Positions 52,946 to 62,175 of a DNA stretch of 64,000 nt are shown piece by piece. A program made the position numbers and the translations under genes. Positions within the stretch are counted from its first letter, which is position 1. Every line of letters starts with the position of its first letter. The stretch comes from Novosphingobium sp. SG751A. GTDB taxonomy: Bacteria; Pseudomonadota; Alphaproteobacteria; Sphingomonadales; Sphingomonadaceae. A model generated the notes under the pieces. That model had not been told where the DNA came from, made no database searches, and saw only the letters and a list, made by a program, of their open reading frames with translations. The DNA lies in NCBI RefSeq assembly GCF_013149295.1, contig NZ_JABGCB010000013.1, positions 124,001-188,000 of the forward strand, in the 5' to 3' direction.

Positions 52946-54004
52946 TCAGGCGCCCAGTGTGACGATGAAATGCGAATGCCCATCCTGCCAGCGATAATGC
53001 GCCGCGCCGCCATGGGCATGGGCAATCGCCTGCACCACGGCAAGGCCGAGGCCCGATCCGGTGCGATGAACCTCGCGCGCGGCTGCGCCCCGGGTAAAGA
53101 CGCGGAACAGATCGGCCTGCTGATCGAGGGGCACGCCGGGGCCATGATCGATCAGATGGATCGCCACGCCCCGCTCCTGATGCCGCACCACCAGCCGCAA
53201 GGCGCAAGGGGTGGCGTAATGCAGCGCATTATCCACCAGGGCCAGCAGCGCCTGACGCAAGCGCGCCATATCCACCCTTGCCCGGATCGGCGCACTTTCG
53301 ACGCTCAGGCTGAAGCCCGCCCGCTCGACCGTGGGCGCCATCATCGCGGCCCATTCCTCAAGGCCCAAGCGCAGGTCCACCTCGCCAACCTGCAGTTCCA
53401 GCCGCCCGATGTCGGCCAGGCTGACGCAGCGCAGATCCTCGACCAGCCGCGCCAGCCCATCGACCTGCGTCAGCAATCCGCGCAGCAGCATGTCGTCCAT
53501 GACAAACACACCGTCCGACACGCCCTGCAACCGCCCCTTCAGAATGGTGAGCGGCGTGCGCAATTCATGGGCGATCTGCGCGTTCCAACTGATCGCGTCA
53601 TGCGCCGCTTTTTCCAGCCGCCCGGCCATCGCGTTAAAGTCCTCGACCAGCGTTGCCGTCTCGCCCGCCGCCTCGATTTCCGGCGCAGCGCGGGCCGTCA
53701 GATCGCCGTCGGCAATCGCGCGCGCGGCGCGGCCAACGGCATGCATCGGTTCGACGATATGGCGCGCCATGCCCGCTGCGATCCACGCGCCAAGCCCGAT
53801 GCCCATGCATGTCACCACCCCCATGATGACCAGATCCCAGCCATTGGGCATGGCCGAAAAGCCGGGCGGAAACAGTTTGGGCGCGCACCAGACGGCGATT
53901 GTGTAGACGATGTAAAAGACGATGAAGGAGAACAGCACCGTGGCAATCGCCACTGTCGCCATGGCCAGCGTCAGATGGCGCGAAATGTCAAAACGCACCT
54001 TCAC
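52946..54004 (-). CDS. Sensor histidine kinase (BaeS/EnvZ-like)
   Basis: A 352-residue membrane kinase. Two transmembrane helices (about residues 12-38 and 57-79) flank a very short periplasmic loop (about 18 residues). A HAMP domain (RHIVEPMHAVGRAARAIADGDLTARA), the H-box with phosphorylated His146 (AQIAHELRTPLTILKG), the N-box (ALVDNALHY) and G-boxes (DHGPGVP, GSGLGLAVV) follow. The minimal periplasmic loop suggests sensing within the membrane. GTG 54004 overlaps the response-regulator stop (GTGA). Divergence from an RND pump operon indicates control of efflux in response to envelope or drug stress. Confidence 0.93.
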   Translation of the reverse strand: MKVRFDISRHLTLAMATVAIATVLFSFIVFYIVYTIAVWCAPKLFPPGFSAMPNGWDLVIMGVVTCMGIGLGAWIAAGMARHIVEPMHAVGRAARAIADGDLTARAAPEIEAAGETATLVEDFNAMAGRLEKAAHDAISWNAQIAHELRTPLTILKGRLQGVSDGVFVMDDMLLRGLLTQVDGLARLVEDLRCVSLADIGRLELQVGEVDLRLGLEEWAAMMAPTVERAGFSLSVESAPIRARVDMARLRQALLALVDNALHYATPCALRLVVRHQERGVAIHLIDHGPGVPLDQQADLFRVFTRGAAAREVHRTGSGLGLAVVQAIAHAHGGAAHYRWQDGHSHFIVTLGA

Positions 54005-54687
54005 GCCCCCGATCCCAAGCGATAGCCGACCCCGCGCACGCCCGCCGGCATACCCGAAACCCCGGCCTCCTCCAGCTTACGGCGCAGTTTGCTGATATGG
54101 CTGTCCACCGTGCGGTCCAATGCTTCCGATCCGGGCAGGCAGGCATCGACCAGATCGCCGCGCGAAAACACCCGCTGCGGATTGCGCGCCATATGCACCA
54201 GCAGGCGAAATTCAGTCAGCGTCAGAGGAATTTCGCGACCCTCGACGCGCGCCATATGGCTCTCGGTGTCGATTTCCACCTGCCCCACGCGCAGCACCGC
54301 GCCGCCGCCCGCGCCGCCGCTACGCCGCAGGATCGCGCGCAGCCGCGCCACAACCTCGACCGGGTTGAAGGGTTTGACCACATAATCATCCGCGCCGATG
54401 CGCAGCGCCTGCAATTTGTCGATATCCTGATCCAGCGCAGTGATCATGATGACCGGCGTTTCAGCCTCGCGCCGGATCTGTGCCAACACTTCCCAGCCGT
54501 CGAGATGCGGCATGCCCACGTCGAGCAGCACGATATCGGGCCGCAGCGCCCGGTGCAGATCGAGCGCCACCCGCCCGTCGCCCGCGTGGACCGTGCGAAA
54601 CCCCTCACGCTCCAGATAGGCGCGCAGGATATCGGCAATATCGCCATCGTCTTCGGCAATCAGGGCAAGCGCTGTCATGGCCCCCAT
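54001..54687 (-). CDS. OmpR-family response regulator (BaeR-like)
   Basis: A 228-residue response regulator. The receiver domain has acidic residues AEDDGD (11-16), the phosphorylated Asp56 in DIVLLDVGMP, and the late Lys in DDYVVKPFNPVEV. The C-terminal winged helix (REIPLTLTEFRLLVHMARNPQRVFSRGDLVD, TVDSHISKLRRKL) binds DNA. ATG 54687 or 54678 is the start. It heads the operon with the kinase and diverges from the RND efflux genes. Three exact CTCCACA heptamers between the operons are the likely binding site. Confidence 0.94.
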   Translation of the reverse strand: MGAMTALALIAEDDGDIADILRAYLEREGFRTVHAGDGRVALDLHRALRPDIVLLDVGMPHLDGWEVLAQIRREAETPVIMITALDQDIDKLQALRIGADDYVVKPFNPVEVVARLRAILRRSGGAGGGAVLRVGQVEIDTESHMARVEGREIPLTLTEFRLLVHMARNPQRVFSRGDLVDACLPGSEALDRTVDSHISKLRRKLEEAGVSGMPAGVRGVGYRLGSGA

Positions 54688-54719
54688 GTATCACCGCCCA
54701 TTGGTATGCGGCCAGATGC

Positions 54720-54748
54720 CTCCACACAATCTCCACAAAACCTCCACA
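54720..54748. promoter_or_regulatory. Triple CTCCACA heptamer site of the response regulator
   Basis: CTCCACA occurs exactly at 54720-54726, 54731-54737 and 54742-54748, separated by 4-nt AT-richer linkers (CAAT, AAAC), that is, at an 11-bp period. This is the architecture of tandem OmpR/PhoB-family sites. It lies 33 nt from the response-regulator start and 32 nt from the pump adaptor start. Confidence 0.7.
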
Positions 54749-54780
54749 CAAGGGCAATGGTAAAGGTGCATGGGGCCATT

Positions 54781-55905
54781 ATGCGATACGATAACCTCCG
54801 ACTTGCCCTTCCCCTCTCCACCCTCCTGCTGGCCGCCTGCGGCGGCGATGGCGCGCCCATGGCGCCCCCGCCCGCCGAAGTGCTGATTACCGCCGCACAA
54901 GATCGCGCCATCGCGCTGGCCGACGAATTGCCGGGGCGCGTGGTGGCCTTCCGCACCGCCGAGATCCGCCCGCAGGTGGGCGGCATCGTCCAGCGCCGCC
55001 TGTTTACCGAAGGCGCGATGGTGGGCGAGGGCCAGCCGCTGTTCCAGATCAACCCGGCCCCCTTCCGCGCCGATGCGGCCAGCGCGTCTGCCACCCTGTC
55101 TCGCGCGCAGGCCACCTATGCCCGCGCCAACACGCAGGCGGACCGGCTGAAACCGCTGGTGGGCGTGGATGCGATCAGCCGCCAGACCTTTGACGATGCT
55201 ACCGTGGCCCGCGATCAGGCCGCCGCCGATGTGGCGCAGGCCCGCGCCGCGCTCGACCGGCGGCGGCTCGATCTGGGCTTTGCCCGCGTCACCTCGCCCA
55301 TCGCGGGCCAGATCGGCGCGGCCACCGTAACCGAGGGCGCGCTGGTCGCCACCACCGACGCCAACCCGATGGCCACGGTGCAGCAGATCGACAAGGTTTA
55401 CGTCGACGTGCGCCAGCCTGCCGCGCGGCTCGACGCGCTGCGCGCGGCCGTGGCCGAAGGGGCGGGCGCGGGGGCGGCTCCGGTGGAGATCATCACCGCC
55501 TCGGGCCAGCCGCATCCCGTCAAGGGCCGCCTGCTGTTTTCCGATGTCACGGTCGATCCGGGCACGGGCAATGCGGTGGTGCGCGTGCTGGTGGACAATC
55601 CGGGCAACCGCCTGCTGCCGGGCATGTTCGTGCGCGCGCGGCTGCCGCGTTTGCGGATGCCGCATGCGATCATCGTGCCGCAACAGGCGGTGGGCCATGA
55701 TGCGGCGGGCCGCGCGGTCATCCACGTCTGGAACGGCCGCGCCATCGAGGAGCGCCAGATCGAAGCGGGCGATGTGGTCGATGGCACGACCATCGTTCTC
55801 AAAGGTCTGAAGGCGGGCGAAAAGGTGGTCGTGGTCGGCATGGACCGGGTGCTGCCCGGCGCGCCGGTCAAGGCGCTGCCCTGGCATCAACCGGCCACTC
55901 GTTGA
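54781..55905 (+). CDS. RND efflux periplasmic adaptor (membrane fusion) lipoprotein
   Basis: A 374-residue AcrA/MexA-type adaptor. The signal peptide ends in a lipobox (LLAAC, Cys20), followed by the barrel-sandwich half-motif RVVAFRTAEIRPQVGGIVQRRLFTEGAMVGEGQPLFQI. An alpha-hairpin (about residues 100-160), the returning lipoyl half DLGFARVTSPIAGQIGAATVTEGALV, and a beta-barrel with membrane-proximal domain follow. ATG 54781 gives the clean lipoprotein leader; an in-frame ATG at 54757 is possible. It joins the inner-membrane pump to the outer-membrane channel. It is the first gene of the pump operon, 13 nt before the permease. Confidence 0.94.
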   Translation: MRYDNLRLALPLSTLLLAACGGDGAPMAPPPAEVLITAAQDRAIALADELPGRVVAFRTAEIRPQVGGIVQRRLFTEGAMVGEGQPLFQINPAPFRADAASASATLSRAQATYARANTQADRLKPLVGVDAISRQTFDDATVARDQAAADVAQARAALDRRRLDLGFARVTSPIAGQIGAATVTEGALVATTDANPMATVQQIDKVYVDVRQPAARLDALRAAVAEGAGAGAAPVEIITASGQPHPVKGRLLFSDVTVDPGTGNAVVRVLVDNPGNRLLPGMFVRARLPRLRMPHAIIVPQQAVGHDAAGRAVIHVWNGRAIEERQIEAGDVVDGTTIVLKGLKAGEKVVVVGMDRVLPGAPVKALPWHQPATR

Positions 55906-55918
55906 GGGAGCGCGCATC

Positions 55919-58900
55919 ATGATCCCTCAATTTTTCATCCAGAGGCCGGTCTTTGCCTGGGTGGTGGCGATTGCCATCGCGCTTGCCGGATTGATCGCCC
56001 TGCCCACGGTTCCGGTGGCGCGCTTCCCCTCGGTCGCCCCGCCATCGGTGACGATCACCGCCACCTATCCCGGCGCCACGCCCCAGACCATGAATGACGG
56101 CGTGGTTGAATTGATCGAGCGCGAATTGTCGGGCGCCAAACGCCTGCTCTATTTCGAGTCCAGCACGGACACCTCGGGTTCGGCCACGATCACCGCCACA
56201 TTCCAGCCGGGGACCAACCCGGAGCTGGCGCTGGTGGACGTACAGAACCGGCTGAAGCTGATCGAGCCGCGCCTGCCCCAGACCGTGCGCCAATATGGTC
56301 TGGCGGTCGAGGTGGCCAATAGCGGGTTCCTGCTGCTGGTGGGCCTCAATTCGCCCGATGGGCGTTATGACGGGGCTTCGCTGGGCGATTATCTGGCGCG
56401 AAATGTCGTCAATGAATTGAAGCGCATTCCCGGCGTTGGCCGCGTCCAGAGCTTCTCGGCGGAAAAGGCGATGCGGGTCTGGGTCGATCCGGCCAAGCTG
56501 GTCGCCTATGATCTGGCCATGGCCGATGTCACGGCGGCCATAGCGGCGCAGAACATCCAGATCGCGCCGGGCACACTGGGCGCGGAACCGGCGGTGGCGG
56601 GCCAGCGCGTGCTGGTGCCGCTGACGGCCAGCGGGCAATTGACCAATCCGCAGGAATTTGAACAGATCGTGCTCAAGGCCAACACCAATGGCGGCACGGT
56701 CACGCTGGGCGATGTGGCGCGGGTCGAAATCGGCCAGCAGAATTACATGATGTCCACCCGCGAGAATGGCCGCGCGGGGGCCTCGGCGGCGGTACAATTG
56801 GCGCCCGGCGCCAATGCGGTGCAGGTGTCGGACGCGGTGCGCGCGCGCATGGCCGAAATTGGCCGCGCGATGCCGGGCGGCATGGAATGGACGGTGCCCT
56901 TCGACACTGCGCCCTTCGTGCGGGTTTCCATCGAGAAAGTGCTGCATACGCTGGTCGAGGCGATGGTGCTGGTCTTTCTCGTCATGTATCTGTTTTTGCA
57001 GAATATGCGCTATACGCTGGTGCCCGCCGTGGTCGCGCCCATCGCGCTGCTGGGCACAATCGCGGTTATGTCGCTCTCGGGCTATTCGCTCAATGTGCTG
57101 ACTATGTTCGGCATGGTGCTGGCCATCGGCATCATCGTGGACGACGCTATTGTCGTGGTTGAAAACGTCGAACGCATCATGGCCGAGGAAGGGCTTTCCC
57201 CAATCGAAGCCACCAAAAAGGCGATGAGCGAAATCACCGGGGCAGTCATCGGCATCACGCTCGTGCTGGTTTCGGTGTTCATCCCGATGGCCTTTGCCAG
57301 CGGCTCTGTGGGCGTGATCTATCGCCAGTTCGCCATGTCGATGGCGATCAGCATCCTGATCTCGGCCATTCTGGCGCTCTCGCTCACCCCCGCGCTTTGC
57401 GCCACGGTGCTGAAGCCAATCAAGGGCCATGTCGAAAAGCCGCGCTTCTTTGCCGGTTTTGATCGCCTGTTCGACCGGATGACCAACGGCTATGCCGGAT
57501 GGGTCGCGCGGATCATCCGGCGCGGCGGACGGGCGATGGTCGCGCTGGGCGTGGTGGTGGCGCTGCTGGGCTTCGCCTTCTGGCGCCTGCCCACCGCCTT
57601 CATGCCCGAGGAGGATCAGGGCTATTACATGACCGCCTTCCAATTGCCCGCCGACGCCACCGCCGAGCGCACGCGCGAGGCCGTGCAGGTGCTGGAGCGC
57701 CACACCGCCACGCGGCCCTCGACCAAGGGCAATGAGGCGATCCTGGGCTTTGGTTTTTCCGGCGCGGGGCCTAATGCGGCGATTGTGTTCACCGTCCTCA
57801 AGGACTGGGGAGAGCGCGGCGGGGCCACGGTCAAGGATGAAGTCGCCCGCACGATGGCCGCGATGGGCGTCATCAAGGAGGGCATCATCATGAGCCTTGT
57901 GCCCCCCGCGATCGACGAGCTTGGTAATTCCTCGGGCTTTGCCATGCGGTTGGAGGATCGCGCCGGACGCGGGCATGAGGCGCTGGTGGCGGCCGAATAT
58001 CAGTTGCTGGGATTGGCAGGGCAAAGCAAGAAGGTGGTGGGCGTCTATCCCGACGGCCTGCCTGCGGGCACCAGCATCCATCTGTCCATCGACCGGCAAA
58101 AGGCCGAAGCGCTGGGCGTGCCCTTCAACCGGATCAGCGATACGCTCTCGGCCGCGATGGGTTCGGCCTATGTCGGCGATTATCCCAATGCGGGGCGGAT
58201 GCAGCAGGTGATCGTGCAGGCCGATGCAGCCTATCGCATGAACTTGCCCGACATGATGCGTTTGAATTTGCGCAATAATGCAGGCTCGATGGTGCCTCTG
58301 TCCGAAGTGGTGAAGGCCGACTGGCAGCAGACCCCGCTGCAACTGGTGCGCTATAACGGCTATCCGGCGCTGCGCCTGTCGGGCATGGCCGCCCCCGGCG
58401 TGTCGAGCGGCGATGCCATGGCCGAGATGGAGCGTCTGGCCAAGCAATTGCCGCCCGGTTTCGCGATTGAATGGACCGGCCTGTCCTATCAGGAACAGCA
58501 ATCGGGCGCGCAGGCACCGATGCTGCTGGCGCTCTCCATGCTGGCCGTGTTTCTGGTGCTGGCGGCGATGTATGACAGTTTCGCCGTGCCGCTGGCGGTA
58601 ATGCTGGTGGTGCCGCTGGGGCTGATCGGGGCGGTGGCGGCGGTGTCGATGCGGGGCATGGCCAATGACGTGTTCTTTAAAGTAGGCCTTATCACCATCA
58701 TCGGGCTTTCGGCCAAGAATGCGATCCTGATCGTCGAATTCGCCCGCCATTACCGCGCCTCCGGCATGGGTCTGGTGGAAAGCGCGATGGCGGCGGCGCG
58801 GGTGCGTTTACGGCCCATCGTGATGACCTCGCTGGCCTTTACGCTGGGCGTGGTGCCGCTGATGCTGTCCACCGGGGCCAGCGCAGAAACGCAGGCGGCG

Positions 58901-59053
58901 ATCGGCACGGGCGTGTTTGGCGGCATGATTTCGGGAACGGTGCTGGCGGTTTTCTTTGTGCCGGTGTTCTTTGTCGTGGCCATGGGAATAAGTGAGCGTC
59001 TGGGCTTTGGCGGCTTGCGCAAGAAGAAGAAGCAGGAGCAAGCCGATGCGTAA
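55919..59053 (+). CDS. RND multidrug efflux transporter (AcrB/MexB-like, HAE1)
   Basis: A 1044-residue inner-membrane pump. It shows the start MIPQFFIQRPVFAWVVAIAIALAG, porter-domain segments such as PSVAPPSVTITATYPGA, and the TM4 proton-relay double aspartate in GIIVDDAIVVVENVERIM. A second repeat ends in GLSAKNAILIVEFARHY. Length and motif order equal AcrB/MexB hydrophobe/amphiphile exporters. It exports drugs, detergents or phenolics in exchange for protons. It is 13 nt after the adaptor gene, and its stop overlaps the next gene by eight bases. Confidence 0.96.
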   Translation: MIPQFFIQRPVFAWVVAIAIALAGLIALPTVPVARFPSVAPPSVTITATYPGATPQTMNDGVVELIERELSGAKRLLYFESSTDTSGSATITATFQPGTNPELALVDVQNRLKLIEPRLPQTVRQYGLAVEVANSGFLLLVGLNSPDGRYDGASLGDYLARNVVNELKRIPGVGRVQSFSAEKAMRVWVDPAKLVAYDLAMADVTAAIAAQNIQIAPGTLGAEPAVAGQRVLVPLTASGQLTNPQEFEQIVLKANTNGGTVTLGDVARVEIGQQNYMMSTRENGRAGASAAVQLAPGANAVQVSDAVRARMAEIGRAMPGGMEWTVPFDTAPFVRVSIEKVLHTLVEAMVLVFLVMYLFLQNMRYTLVPAVVAPIALLGTIAVMSLSGYSLNVLTMFGMVLAIGIIVDDAIVVVENVERIMAEEGLSPIEATKKAMSEITGAVIGITLVLVSVFIPMAFASGSVGVIYRQFAMSMAISILISAILALSLTPALCATVLKPIKGHVEKPRFFAGFDRLFDRMTNGYAGWVARIIRRGGRAMVALGVVVALLGFAFWRLPTAFMPEEDQGYYMTAFQLPADATAERTREAVQVLERHTATRPSTKGNEAILGFGFSGAGPNAAIVFTVLKDWGERGGATVKDEVARTMAAMGVIKEGIIMSLVPPAIDELGNSSGFAMRLEDRAGRGHEALVAAEYQLLGLAGQSKKVVGVYPDGLPAGTSIHLSIDRQKAEALGVPFNRISDTLSAAMGSAYVGDYPNAGRMQQVIVQADAAYRMNLPDMMRLNLRNNAGSMVPLSEVVKADWQQTPLQLVRYNGYPALRLSGMAAPGVSSGDAMAEMERLAKQLPPGFAIEWTGLSYQEQQSGAQAPMLLALSMLAVFLVLAAMYDSFAVPLAVMLVVPLGLIGAVAAVSMRGMANDVFFKVGLITIIGLSAKNAILIVEFARHYRASGMGLVESAMAAARVRLRPIVMTSLAFTLGVVPLMLSTGASAETQAAIGTGVFGGMISGTVLAVFFVPVFFVVAMGISERLGFGGLRKKKKQEQADA

Positions 59054-60404
59054 GGTTCTGATTTTGGCGCTGGCCCAAGGACTGGCCTTGGGTGGGTGTG
59101 CGGCGGAAAAGGCTCCCCTGCCCAAGGCCCCTGTGCCTGCGAGTTTTGCGGTGACGGAGGCTCTGACCCCGCTGACATGGCGCGAGTTCTTTGCCGATGC
59201 GCGGTTGCAGAGGCTGATCGCGCTGGCGCTGAACGAAAATCGTGATTTGCGGATTGCGGTGCTCAACGCGCAGGCCGCGCGCGGGGCTTTGACGGTGGCG
59301 CGCGGGGCGCAATTGCCAACGCTTGAGGCGCAGGGCGGCTTTACCGGGGCGCAGACCGCAGGCGGCGGCTTTGGCGGTTTTCGCTATGACCAGTTCAGCG
59401 GCCAGATCGCGCTGACCAGTTTCGAGATCGACCTGTTCGGGCGCCTGCGCGCGCAAAGCCGCGCCGCTTTCGACCGTTACCTGGCCAGCGAGGCCGGGCG
59501 GCGGGCCAGCGAGTTGACCGTGGTGGGCGCGGTGGCGCAGGCCTATGTGGCCGAAAGGCTGGCGCAGGAGCAATGGCAATTGACCTCCTCGACGCTGGCC
59601 GACTGGCGTGTGTCGCTCGATCTCACGCGGCGGCTGCATGATGCGGGCCAGGCCAGCGGCAGCGATCTGGCGCAGGCCGAAGGCTTGGTGCGGCAGGCCG
59701 AGGCCGACCTTGCCCAGCGCCAGCGCGAGCGCGAAGTGGCCGCCCATGCCCTGTCGCTGGCCGTGGGCGCGCCCTTGCCCGAAGATCTGCCCGCGCCCAT
59801 CGGGCTGATGCTGGCCTCGATGCCCGATCATCTGGGCGCAGGCCTGCCCTCGGACCTGCTGGTGCGGCGACCCGATATTCTGCAGGCGGAGTATAATCTG
59901 CGCGCCGCCCAAGCCGATGTGAATGCCGCGCGCGCCGCCTTCTTCCCCCGCCTGTCGCTGACCGGGGCGCTGGGCGCGGTCAGTCCGGGTCTGTCGGGCC
60001 TGTTTTCCGGCGCGAACAAGGCGTGGAATTATGCGCCCGCCGTATCCCTACCGCTGTTCCCCTATGCCGCGCTGCGGGGCAATCTCGCGCAAGCCAAGGC
60101 CCAGCAGGAGATCGCGGTGGCCAGTTATGAAAAGGCGATCCAGACCGCCTTTGCCGAGGTGGCCGACGGCATTTCGGCCCAGCAGACCTATGGCCCACAG
60201 ATCAAGGCGCAGGATGCCGCCGCCGATGCCGCCGACCGGCGCGTCAATCTGTCGAAACTGCGCTATCAGGCGGGCGTGGACAGCCGCCTCGAATTGCTCG
60301 ATGCTCAACGCAGCGCCTATTCCGCGCGCCAGACCCTGCTTTCCACGCGGGCGGGAGCCTTGTTGGGGATGATCGGATTGTATCGGGCCTTGGGGTCGAT
60401 CTGA
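59046..60404 (+). CDS. RND outer-membrane efflux lipoprotein (OprM/NodT type)
   Basis: A 452-residue outer-membrane channel subunit. The signal peptide ends in a lipobox (LGGC, Cys18). Two OEP repeats follow: the first contains LNENRDLRIAVLNAQAARGALTVARGAQLPTLEAQG, and the second contains RPDILQAEYNLRAAQADVNAARAAFFPRLSLTGALG. Long coiled helices form the periplasmic tunnel. The ATG overlaps the pump stop, completing a tripartite efflux operon with adaptor, pump and channel together, so no external TolC is required. Confidence 0.95.
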   Translation: MRKVLILALAQGLALGGCAAEKAPLPKAPVPASFAVTEALTPLTWREFFADARLQRLIALALNENRDLRIAVLNAQAARGALTVARGAQLPTLEAQGGFTGAQTAGGGFGGFRYDQFSGQIALTSFEIDLFGRLRAQSRAAFDRYLASEAGRRASELTVVGAVAQAYVAERLAQEQWQLTSSTLADWRVSLDLTRRLHDAGQASGSDLAQAEGLVRQAEADLAQRQREREVAAHALSLAVGAPLPEDLPAPIGLMLASMPDHLGAGLPSDLLVRRPDILQAEYNLRAAQADVNAARAAFFPRLSLTGALGAVSPGLSGLFSGANKAWNYAPAVSLPLFPYAALRGNLAQAKAQQEIAVASYEKAIQTAFAEVADGISAQQTYGPQIKAQDAAADAADRRVNLSKLRYQAGVDSRLELLDAQRSAYSARQTLLSTRAGALLGMIGLYRALGSI

Positions 60405-60411
60405 TGGTGTT

Positions 60412-60435
60412 GGTGGGCGGCCAGCGCCGCCCACC
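60412..60435. terminator. Hairpin terminator between efflux operon and CocE-type gene
   Basis: GGTGGGCGGC (60412-60421) pairs perfectly with GCCGCCCACC (60426-60435) around a 4-nt loop CAGC. It lies between two convergent stops (60404 and 60439) and is followed on the plus strand by CATTCATTTG, a weak T-tract. Confidence 0.65.
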
Positions 60436-60438
60436 CAT

Positions 60439-62175
60439 TCATTTGCGCGCCACCACGGGCAATTCGATGGACGAGCGATCCCGGTAGAGCGTAACCTTAC
60501 CCTGATCCACCGCCTGATAGGCCTCGCCAATCGAGGCGGTGACCGACAGACGCAGCCGGTGGCCCGATTTCAGCACATAGGAAATCGGAAAGAAATCAAA
60601 GTCCATCGCCACCGGCACGCCCGGCTGCAACGGTTTGAGATCCTGCGCATAGCCGCGATGCCAGAGCTGCTGGCTGGCCCCCCACGGCGCCTTGTTCAAC
60701 GCCCGCCATGAGGCGCGCAGCCGCCCATCGGTGATATAGCTGGCCCGCCCATCGGGGCCGACATCCTCCAGCACGGCATAGAGATTGGCATCCGCCCGAT
60801 CCGCGCTGATCCAGAGATGGGCGCGCGGGGTTCCGGTGATCTCGGTATCATGGGCGGCCGCCGAGGCGCTATACACCGAGGCCGAGGCGTTGAAACCCGC
60901 CATATCCCCACTCCATTGTCGCCGCAGCGGGGCATATTGGCCATCGAACAGTTTGGCTTCCGGCTTGTCCAGCAGCACCGGTCCCGCCTTGGACGACGCC
61001 GTACTGAGCCCATCCTCACCCAGATAGAGCGCCTGTTTGCGCGAGGGGATCGCCAGCCAGTTGGCCACCCGCCGCCATTCATGGCCCGCAGGCGCATTAT
61101 GGGTGTAATACAGCACCTCGCTGCGCACCGTCCCCCTGCCCTTGGCATAATGATCGAACCATGCCAGCATTTCCGCATCAGGCACCACCGTGTCGCCCGG
61201 CTGGGTCAGGCCCGGCAAGGCCCGGTTGCCATGAACCCACGGCCCCATCACCAGCCGCCCGCCCCACAGACGCTGCGATTCCAGTTGCCCCGCCACCGCC
61301 GCGTCATACCATCCGCCCACCTGCAACACATGCACGCCCTTGGGCGGCGCATGGACCGCGCTGGTCAGGATCGTGTCCTCAATGGCTGGGCGATATTTGG
61401 CAAAAGTGTTCCAGCCATCGCGCGGCATATTGCGCCAATACTGGCCCATCAGCCCCGATCCGCAGGCCTGTCCGGCCCGCGCCTGCGCCAGCAACGAGCC
61501 GTCCTTGTCCTCGTCCACCGGGCGCAGCTCTTCCTTCACCGGCTGGGCGCGGGCGGCTTCCTGATCGCTGACCGGCCTTGCGCCACCGGCGGGCCGTTTG
61601 CATTCGCCCGCATAGGGCTGATCGGCAATCGAGAGCATCGGAATGCCGCCCAGCGTGATGCCGTGGTCAAAGAATTGCGCGCTGGAGCAGGCGGGCGCGA
61701 TGGCCACCAGCCCCTTGGGCCGGAATTTCAGCGCCAGATATTGCCACGCCCCCTGATTGGAACAGCCCCATGTTGCCACCTTGCCGGTGCTGAAAGGCTG
61801 GGCGGCGGACCATTCGATCACCGCCTTGCCGTCGCGCGCATCGGCGGCATTCACGAAACCGGTTTGCACCCCGAACGAGGCTCCCGTGCCGCGCCGGTCC
61901 TGCGCCACCCAGACATAGCCATGGGTGACGAAATAGCGCACCGAGGCCATGGTCGCGGGACGCAGATCGCTGCGCCCCTGGGTGACGATGACGGGCAGAC
62001 GGCGGGTTTCCGTTTCTCCGCCATGGGTGGGGCGATAGATGGTCACTGCCAACCGCGTGCCGTCATAAGAGCGGATATAGTGCGAGGAGGAGGCCATGCC
62101 GTCATAGGCGGGAGCCGCCTGCACAGCGCTGGCCGCCATCACCGGGCCGAACAGCCAGAAGCGCGCGCTCACCAC
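60439..62175 (-). CDS. Secreted CocE/NonD-family hydrolase (X-Pro dipeptidyl-peptidase S15-like)
   Basis: A 578-residue exported serine hydrolase. The signal peptide ends VQA (near residue 20). The S15 domain shows IRSYDGTRLAVTIYRP, VAQDRRGTGASFG, and a nucleophile elbow WGCSNQGAW with Ser139; the usual pattern is GxSYxG, and Asn-Gln after the Ser is atypical. The late acid/His region is GPWVHGNRALPG. A C-terminal jelly-roll (PX-Pro C domain, about residues 400-578) includes HLWISADRADANLYAVLEDVGPDG. GTG 62175 overlaps the TBDR stop by seven bases, so the pair is translationally coupled. Substrates may be esters or acylated amino compounds taken up by the receptor. Confidence 0.88.
   Translation of the reverse strand: MVSARFWLFGPVMAASAVQAAPAYDGMASSSHYIRSYDGTRLAVTIYRPTHGGETETRRLPVIVTQGRSDLRPATMASVRYFVTHGYVWVAQDRRGTGASFGVQTGFVNAADARDGKAVIEWSAAQPFSTGKVATWGCSNQGAWQYLALKFRPKGLVAIAPACSSAQFFDHGITLGGIPMLSIADQPYAGECKRPAGGARPVSDQEAARAQPVKEELRPVDEDKDGSLLAQARAGQACGSGLMGQYWRNMPRDGWNTFAKYRPAIEDTILTSAVHAPPKGVHVLQVGGWYDAAVAGQLESQRLWGGRLVMGPWVHGNRALPGLTQPGDTVVPDAEMLAWFDHYAKGRGTVRSEVLYYTHNAPAGHEWRRVANWLAIPSRKQALYLGEDGLSTASSKAGPVLLDKPEAKLFDGQYAPLRRQWSGDMAGFNASASVYSASAAAHDTEITGTPRAHLWISADRADANLYAVLEDVGPDGRASYITDGRLRASWRALNKAPWGASQQLWHRGYAQDLKPLQPGVPVAMDFDFFPISYVLKSGHRLRLSVTASIGEAYQAVDQGKVTLYRDRSSIELPVVARK

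Noticed and set aside
52246..53145. A 299-residue version of the sigma factor starting inside the kinase gene
   Set aside because: The extra N-terminus has no sigma homology, reads through the kinase gene's 3' end in another frame, and lies upstream of the probable promoter at 52885-52913.
55868..58750. 960-codon minus-strand open frame opposite the RND pump gene, and similar long frames at 35322-37463, 12203-13768, 27286-29271, 18677-20425 and 2738-4540
   Set aside because: Their products are rich in His, Gln, Arg and Gly without domains, as expected for antisense frames of GC-rich genes; the opposite strands encode clear conserved proteins.
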